This document shows positions 6,828 through 10,550 of a stretch of 10,550 bases of DNA, one piece after another. Position 1 is the first letter of the stretch. The number at the start of each line of letters is the position of its first letter. Both the position numbers and the translations under genes were made by a program. The notes under the pieces are model-generated. The model did no database searches and was not told where the DNA came from. It saw nothing but the letters and a program-made list of their open reading frames with translations. Source of the DNA: DATKKX01 sp035542775 (GTDB taxonomy: Bacteria; Planctomycetota; Phycisphaerae; UBA1845; UTPLA1); contig DATKKX010000357.1 of the NCBI GenBank assembly GCA_035542775.1, forward strand, positions 1 to 10,550. The letters are read 5' to 3'.

Positions 6828-9227
6828 CTATTGTTTCTCACGCTCCACGGGTATCACGATCCGGTATACCGTTCTGGCCTTGGCTGGTCGCAAGCCCGCC
6901 TGGTCCACCTCCAGCGCGACAGGCGGGGCGTCCTCGGTATGACCGATCAGTATGGCGGTGCGGTCCGAAAGCTGATCGATGCAATCCCACAACCGGGCGT
7001 GCGATCGTCTGAATCCGTAAGTCTTGGGGTCGTCGCCCTCGAGCAGATTGAACACTGACAGCAGATACAGGGGATGGTACTCGGTATCGCCCGCGAGCCG
7101 GCCGCGAGAGATGTCCGGCGCCCCGGGCGTCAGACGAATCCCGCCGAAAGCGCTGCGCCACTGACCGATGGCCTCGTCCAACCTGGGCACTTTCTTGACG
7201 GGCTTCTCCGGGACCACGGGCGTGCCGTCCGCTCCCTTCTCAAAGTAAAGCAACTCCGCGAGCCTTTTGGCGTCAATCTCCGCGTCTTTGCCCGAGGCGG
7301 GAATGGTACCGAGGGGCCAACAGTTGACCCAGGCAGCCTGTCTGACGAAGGGCGTGCGGGTCTCAAGAAGATAGCAATCCCTCAACGTTGTGCCGAGGCG
7401 GTTTCGAATGAAGCTGCCTTCGGTAAACCGGTAGGGAGTGCCGGCCTCGTTGCTCTTACGAGCGATCAACTTGGCCTCGATCTTGCCACCCAGCGGTCCC
7501 TCCCAGCAGCCCTGAAATTCCTTCAGCGTGGCACGGATCTTGACGCCGTTCAGCGCTGACCCGATCAGCAGCGACTGATAATTCTCCGGGGCAACGAAGT
7601 GCACAGTATTGACGAAAGAGCCCGTGGGCTGCGGCATGGGGCGCAGCGAAACGGCGTCCCGGGCGGGTTCCTCCGATAGATCGGCACTGCCATTTTCCGC
7701 GGTCAGCCGCAGGTCAAGTCGCTGGTGGTTGGGCGTTTTGACGCCGAACAGGCAATTGGCATAACCGTAGTCCGCGCCGGCGTAGGCATCGATGACCGTC
7801 GTCTGCCAGAGGGTGGTCTTGAAGCCCCGCAGCGTCCAGACCATCGCGGTGCTGATGACACTGCCGGCGACACTGACCACGGCGAAGGCGGTCCAGCAAT
7901 GATGCTGCCAGGATCGGCGAGTGAGATACCAGTACGAACCGCCGGCCGCGAAAATCGTGTAGGCGATGGCGAAGAAAACGGCGAAGATCAGGTAGGCGGC
8001 CGAGGACGTTGCAAAAGACACCGAATCACATGCATACTGAAAGAGATCGGCCGGTGCATTCCATGGGCTGTTTTCCTCTTTCCGCACTTCCGGCAGCGAG
8101 AGGAAACCGCGGCCCAGGAGCTCCTCGCAACCGGCGCTGATGAATACATCACGCAGCGACGATTCCACAGGCTCAGCGGGATCACCATTGCCGGGGTCGC
8201 TCAACTGTCTTGGCACCGGCAGGAGCTGTCGCAGAGGCGCGCCGATGAACGTGATCGCGCCTCGTCCCATCAGCCGGCGAAACGCAATCTGAGGAAGTTC
8301 GCAGTCCGCCGGAATGGGCAGCACTCCCGGCAACGGCTCGAGGGAGCACCGCGTGATCGCCTTCTTCACGTAACATCGTTCGAGATAATTGCGGAGCACG
8401 TCGTTCCGGACGATCTCGAGGAATTCCTGGGCCTCACCGGATTGCCCGGCGCCGGTGATTTTCGCCGGCAAGGCGGCCGCCAATGGGGAAGCGCTCAAGG
8501 CCTGCCAGTTAGCCCCGGCGGTGATCAACAGCCGGCCGCCCGCCTTGACCCAGTTCACCAGCGCATCCACCTGCTGCAGGGAAAGCGCCGTGGGATCGGC
8601 GTCATCCCATATGATGGCATCCACCGGCTCCAGGCCCTGCCAGCGGAAGGGCAGCTCGCGGGGGGACAGCTCCCGAATCACCCGGGCATTCGGTCCGCCG
8701 GCCCTGTTGGCGGCCTGACTGCCGGTCAGCCACTCGCGGTGGGGCAGCTTTCGCGGCATGGTCAGATCGACGATCAGCACCTCGTCCGGGGCCATATCCC
8801 CGAACGGAGGCGAGAGCAGCTCGCCGGTCTGCCGGCCCGATTCATCAGTGACCCTGACCAGCCGGCCGGTACTGTCGAACAGCCTGACTTGAACGGCTTG
8901 GTTGACGCCCGTGTCGCGCGGCACAAAGTAGACCTGATAGGATCGCCACTGCCCGTCATTGGCCAGGGCCACCGGCTGGACCGAGGTGACGACATCACCG
9001 TCCACGTCGAGTTGGTCGACACGGAGCTCGCCGTCGAAGGGGGCGCTGCCGGTGTAGCGGAGATCCACCTCGACGAATGACCAGTCTCCGGTGCGAACGA
9101 GCGGCCGGGCTCCGGCGAACAGGCCGACGCGCAGGATCCGACCATCGACCTGGGCGGCAAGCTGCGACGGCAACATCCCAGGCACGATGAATAGAAGCGA
9201 AGCCCAGATGAGGTTCCTGCTTTTCAC
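6828..9227 (-). CDS. Large signal-peptide membrane protein with GATase-like domain, ABC operon partner
   Basis: First gene of the four-gene operon; 799 residues from GTG 9227. That start gives a textbook signal peptide (MKSRNLIWASLLFIVPG, then a cleavage site near residue 24-26). The longer frame from GTG 9341 adds 38 Arg-rich residues and would bury the signal. A beta-rich region (about 27-130) is followed by a Rossmann-like segment with VDAIIWDDAD (202-211) and the helix-turn-strand VNWVKAGGRLLITAG (224-238). That resembles the class I glutamine-amidotransferase-like fold seen in membrane-linked accessory proteins. I see no catalytic Cys nucleophile motif, so it may only bind a partner. Two transmembrane segments lie near 411-432 and 446-465. 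The remaining 330 or so residues are polar and beta-rich, presumably outside the membrane. GldG-like proteins pair with ABC exporters in a similar way. The family is not named with confidence. Confidence 0.8.
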   Translation of the reverse strand: MKSRNLIWASLLFIVPGMLPSQLAAQVDGRILRVGLFAGARPLVRTGDWSFVEVDLRYTGSAPFDGELRVDQLDVDGDVVTSVQPVALANDGQWRSYQVYFVPRDTGVNQAVQVRLFDSTGRLVRVTDESGRQTGELLSPPFGDMAPDEVLIVDLTMPRKLPHREWLTGSQAANRAGGPNARVIRELSPRELPFRWQGLEPVDAIIWDDADPTALSLQQVDALVNWVKAGGRLLITAGANWQALSASPLAAALPAKITGAGQSGEAQEFLEIVRNDVLRNYLERCYVKKAITRCSLEPLPGVLPIPADCELPQIAFRRLMGRGAITFIGAPLRQLLPVPRQLSDPGNGDPAEPVESSLRDVFISAGCEELLGRGFLSLPEVRKEENSPWNAPADLFQYACDSVSFATSSAAYLIFAVFFAIAYTIFAAGGSYWYLTRRSWQHHCWTAFAVVSVAGSVISTAMVWTLRGFKTTLWQTTVIDAYAGADYGYANCLFGVKTPNHQRLDLRLTAENGSADLSEEPARDAVSLRPMPQPTGSFVNTVHFVAPENYQSLLIGSALNGVKIRATLKEFQGCWEGPLGGKIEAKLIARKSNEAGTPYRFTEGSFIRNRLGTTLRDCYLLETRTPFVRQAAWVNCWPLGTIPASGKDAEIDAKRLAELLYFEKGADGTPVVPEKPVKKVPRLDEAIGQWRSAFGGIRLTPGAPDISRGRLAGDTEYHPLYLLSVFNLLEGDDPKTYGFRRSHARLWDCIDQLSDRTAILIGHTEDAPPVALEVDQAGLRPAKARTVYRIVIPVEREKQ

Positions 9228-9332
9228 GATGGGAGTCCAGGCTCCTGCCGACGGACGGCCCCGCCGCCTCGGCAGCCGGATATCACATCCGGTCTTGCCA
9301 AGCCCCAGGATTTGCGCTCGCCCGTCTTTCTG

Positions 9333-9359
9333 ATTGTACACCCGGCGGTCAGCCGGGTG
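9333..9359 (-). promoter_or_regulatory. Perfect 8-bp inverted repeat beside a -10-like TACAAT, upstream of the ABC operon
   Basis: CACCCGGC (9339-9346) and GCCGGGTG (9352-9359) are perfect complements around a five-base loop, GGTCA. On the minus strand the dyad is followed at once by TACAAT (9338-9333), a 5 of 6 match to a -10 box. I find no good -35 box. If TACAAT is real, the leader to GTG 9227 is about 100 bases, and the dyad lies in the spacer, where an operator would act. The alternative is a terminator for the MazG-like gene upstream, but no T-run follows the hairpin. The rest of 9228-9491 shows nothing firm. Confidence 0.35.
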
Positions 9360-9491
9360 ACACTCCGTCTCATCTTACAATCCGGGGGCCTGTTTCTAAA
9401 CGGCCCCAGCCCGCCCGCGAGCGCTGGTTCGATCAGCCGGCACATCGATCGCCGGTGATGGTTCAGAACCGCGTGCGGCGGGAGCGGGTGT

Positions 9492-9782
9492 CTATGGCTT
9501 CTCGTTGCAGGTGCAGACCATTTTTCCACATCCGGGACAGCCGTTGGCATATTTGGCCATGGCCCGGTTGAGGTCTATGCCCTCGACGTTAGCCAAAGTG
9601 GCCAGCCAGGCCAGCACGTCGGCGAACTCGCCTTCCTTTTCAGCGCGGGTGCCGTCGCCGACGGCGGCGGCCAATTCGCCAACCTCCTCCATCAGCCATA
9701 AGAACGTCCCGGTAGGTCCCCGCTTGCGGTCCTTGGCGGAGTACATGGTTTCGATCAACTGCTGCAACTCTTTGAGGTCCAT
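9492..9782 (-). CDS. MazG-like nucleotide pyrophosphohydrolase with Cys-rich tail
   Basis: A 96-residue protein of the all-alpha NTP pyrophosphatase superfamily, which hydrolyses (d)NTPs to monophosphates and pyrophosphate in house-cleaning roles. The metal-binding motif is visible as E32-E33-x-x-E36 (MEEVGEL) and E52-x-x-D55 (GEFADVLAW). This is the EExxE...ExxD arrangement in a single-domain, half-MazG size. The C-terminus carries C82PGC85GKMVC90TC92, four cysteines that could hold a zinc ion. I recall similar tails in planctomycetal homologues. The frame opens further upstream to 9878, but that extension is Pro/Arg-rich and unlike the family. The ATG at 9782 starts the first helix cleanly, with AGGGAG about 13 bases upstream. 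The gene runs in the same direction as the ABC operon but 264 bases away from it, and may be a separate unit. The nucleotide substrate is not readable. Confidence 0.85.
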   Translation of the reverse strand: MDLKELQQLIETMYSAKDRKRGPTGTFLWLMEEVGELAAAVGDGTRAEKEGEFADVLAWLATLANVEGIDLNRAMAKYANGCPGCGKMVCTCNEKP

Positions 9783-9904
9783 GAGGCTTTCGATTCTCCC
9801 TGCGGGCAATGCTCCCGTATTGTACGTCGGCGACGGGGTTTCGTCTCGCGGGCGGCCAACGTCAGGGAATGGGTGCAATCACAGACGGGACACGTCACGT
9901 TCAT
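9755..9904 (-). pseudogene. Possible remnant of a NrdR-like zinc-ribbon ORF
   Basis: From ATG 9904 the frame reads MNVTCPVCDCTHSLTLAARE, then continues KPRRRRTIREHC. This fits the first half of a NrdR-type zinc ribbon: CPxC, a short strand, an Arg run, then Cys. The second CxxC and the following aromatic/Thr-rich stretch are missing; the frame runs on into the MazG-like gene in another frame. There is no ribosome binding site. It may be a decayed ribbon gene, or chance in a GC-rich region. Confidence 0.18.
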
Positions 9905-9952
9905 GTCGACTGAATCAAACACGGATGTTTCAACCCGATGCCGCGAGCGCGT

Positions 9953-9968
9953 CGCAGGACCTCCTGCG
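9953..9968. repeat. 7-bp perfect dyad CGCAGGA/TCCTGCG
   Basis: CGCAGGA (9953-9959) and TCCTGCG (9962-9968) are separated by two bases. The dyad lies in the non-coding stretch between the MazG-like gene and the tRNA fragment. No T-run follows on either strand, so it is not an obvious terminator; a protein-binding palindrome is possible. Confidence 0.4.
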
Positions 9969-9994
9969 CCTAGAACGGCGTTTCTCACGGTGAC

Positions 9995-10013
9995 ATGCCG
10001 TGCTAGCAGGCAT
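9995..10013. repeat. Bulged hairpin 3' of the tRNA-Leu fragment
   Basis: ATGCC-G-TGC, loop TA, then GCA-GGCAT forms eight pairs with one bulged G. It begins 25 bases past the 3' end of the tRNA fragment. The plus strand after it is T-rich (CGCTTTGTATT); the minus strand, in the tRNA direction, is not. It could be an old tRNA processing or termination structure, or a recombinase/excisionase arm site. Neither is demonstrable here. Confidence 0.35.
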
Positions 10014-10037
10014 CGCTTTGTATTGGCGGTGGGGTAA

Positions 10038-10104
10038 TGCCCGGGACAGGGATCGAACCTGCACCCCCTTTAACGGGGACTAGGCCCTCAACCTAGCGCG
10101 TCTG
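10038..10104 (-). tRNA. tRNA-Leu(GAG) 3' fragment, likely attachment site of an integrated element
   Basis: On the minus strand the last 67 bases of a leucine tRNA are intact. The 3' half of the D arm (CAGACGCG) is followed by anticodon stem CTAGG (10096-10092), loop TTGAGGG with anticodon GAG (10089-10087), stem CCTAG, and a long variable arm with CCCC/GGGG pairing. Then come T stem GCAGG, loop TTCGATC, stem CCTGT, acceptor strand CCCGGGC (10045-10039) and discriminator A. No CCA is encoded. The expected 5' acceptor GCCCGGG and the 5' D-stem GCG are absent. GCTTGGG at 10130-10124 could pair with the acceptor using two G-U pairs, but it would leave about seven extra bases and no D stem. The identity block starts just before the anticodon stem, as in integrations that cross over in the anticodon loop. 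The side that lost the tRNA 5' part is to the right, so the element should lie there. Confidence 0.75.
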
Positions 10105-10108
10105 GTGA

Positions 10109-10130
10109 GCCTGGGTCTTGTGACCCAAGC
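10109..10130. repeat. Stem-loop at the tRNA-fragment junction
   Basis: TGGGTC (10112-10117) and GACCCA (10122-10127) pair across the loop TTGT, with GC and GC adding two more pairs outside one C-A mismatch. The structure sits just where the tRNA similarity ends, so it may be part of the element's recombinase-binding region or the new junction. It is symmetric, so no strand is preferred. Confidence 0.4.
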
Positions 10131-10355
10131 ACTTACGAATCGGCCGATTCCCCAAAAGACCAAATACAGGACCAAACGTGCGCGCAAGACAGCAACCTGG
10201 ACGCCATTTTGGCCGTGGTCGCGGCCACCTTGCAGACGCTTCCCGAAGCCGAGCAACAGGCAATCGCCAATCACATCGACGCCCTGGTGAAGATGTCGCC
10301 AGCTCGTCGGGCAGCCATCCTCACGCTCACAACGGGAGACGTTAATGTCAAGTAG
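10110..10355 (+). pseudogene. Start-less ORF tail next to the tRNA fragment
   Basis: This frame is open from 10074 to the TAG at 10353 and has no ATG. From about 10185 it reads like genuine protein: an amphipathic helical tail with LPEAEQQAIANHIDALVKM and RRAAILTLTTGDVNVK at the end. The only near starts are TTG 10209 and GTG 10215, both without a convincing ribosome binding site; they would give 48 and 46 residues. The coding-like tail therefore seems cut off from its 5' part at the tRNA junction. Such LP-containing helical tails remind me of the C-terminal extensions of planctomycetal tyrosine recombinases, but that is memory, not evidence in the window. It could instead be a short standalone helical protein. 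GC-biased codons give it moderate coding character. Confidence 0.35.
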
Positions 10356-10509
10356 TGCCAGCAAGTGCCGGACGCGTTTAACGACCCGTAGCGATCTGAC
10401 CCCACCTGGAGGACGTCCCCGACACGGCGCGCGGCAGGACGGGCCAATTCCGCCCATGGACGACCCACATAACCGCCTGGACTGGAGTACGAATGAAACC
10501 AAGGAATGA
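10345..10509 (+). CDS. Small hypothetical protein, possible element gene
   Basis: The ATG at 10345 has a good Shine-Dalgarno, GGGAG, six bases upstream. It overlaps the end of the preceding ORF by 11 bases in another frame. The 54-residue product is polar, rich in Arg, Pro, Ser and Thr, with no membrane segment, Cys pair or known motif. It ends in LDWSTNETKE, and its stop overlaps the next ATG as ATGA. Tight overlap and a good ribosome binding site favour translation, but the composition is only weakly protein-like. Function unknown. Confidence 0.35.
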   Translation: MSSSASKCRTRLTTRSDLTPPGGRPRHGARQDGPIPPMDDPHNRLDWSTNETKE

Positions 10510-10550
10510 CACCCCATCCGACAGCAGGCACGGTAAGTCACGCGATGGCA
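10506..10550 (+). CDS. 5' start of a possible ORF running off the window
   Basis: ATG at 10506 overlaps the stop of the small ORF (ATGA), as in translationally coupled genes. The 15 residues in view, MTPHPTAGTVSHAMA, reach the window edge without a stop. AAGGA lies immediately before the ATG, too close to act as its own ribosome binding site, so coupling would be needed. It is too short for any family call. Confidence 0.25.
   Translation, partial: MTPHPTAGTVSHAMA

Noticed and set aside
7725..9080. 451-codon plus-strand frame opposite the large membrane protein
   Set aside because: Shadow of codon bias: Arg/Gly/Gln/His-rich, with no ribosome binding site and no domain. The minus frame has a signal peptide and membrane segments.
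9933..10037. Checked for a CRISPR-like or direct-repeat array near the tRNA fragment
   Set aside because: Two unrelated short dyads are present, but no repeated unit with regular spacing.
10080..10541. 153-codon minus-strand frame at the right end
   Set aside because: It runs into the tRNA fragment, is Arg/Cys/Gly-rich without a motif, and opposes plus-strand frames with better coding signs.

Overview
The window is GC-rich and densely coded. It looks like a chromosome segment from a Planctomycetota-type bacterium. Nothing taxonomic is encoded directly, so this is an inference. It rests on the N-terminal zinc ribbon of the CGYNLR...GRCPECG type fused to a multi-pass membrane protein, on the ABC-2 cassette with its GATase-like partner, and on the small MazG-like protein with a Cys-rich tail. 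I recall all three as common in that phylum.

Layout. 1-720 (+) is the 3' end of a YWTD-type beta-propeller gene. 746-1570 (-) is proC (pyrroline-5-carboxylate reductase), convergent with it. A roughly 220-bp divergent gap follows, then 1789-2658 (+), a zinc-ribbon integral membrane protein. From 9227 down to 2711, all on the minus strand, runs a four-gene transport operon: a large signal-peptide membrane protein (6828-9227), an ABC ATPase (5851-6780), a secreted helical protein of unknown function (4608-5732), and a duplicated ABC-2 permease (2711-4561). Upstream, also on minus, is a 96-aa MazG-like nucleotide pyrophosphohydrolase (9492-9782).

The right end changes character. Positions 10038-10104 (-) hold the 3' two-thirds of a tRNA-Leu(GAG): anticodon arm, variable arm, T arm, 3' acceptor strand and discriminator. 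The 5' acceptor strand and D arm expected next to it are missing. This is the classic footprint of a tyrosine-recombinase attachment site. It predicts that an integrated element lies to the right, past the window end. The sequence right of it carries a start-less ORF tail and short overlapping plus-strand ORFs, which fits the edge of a mobile element.

How the genes work together. The ATPase and the two-halved permease together would make a complete ABC-2 exporter. The secreted helical protein and the large periplasmic/membrane protein are co-directional and probably act with it. The substrate cannot be read from the sequence. The four-gene set is the best candidate here for an under-described system; the tRNA-fragment junction is the best structural observation.
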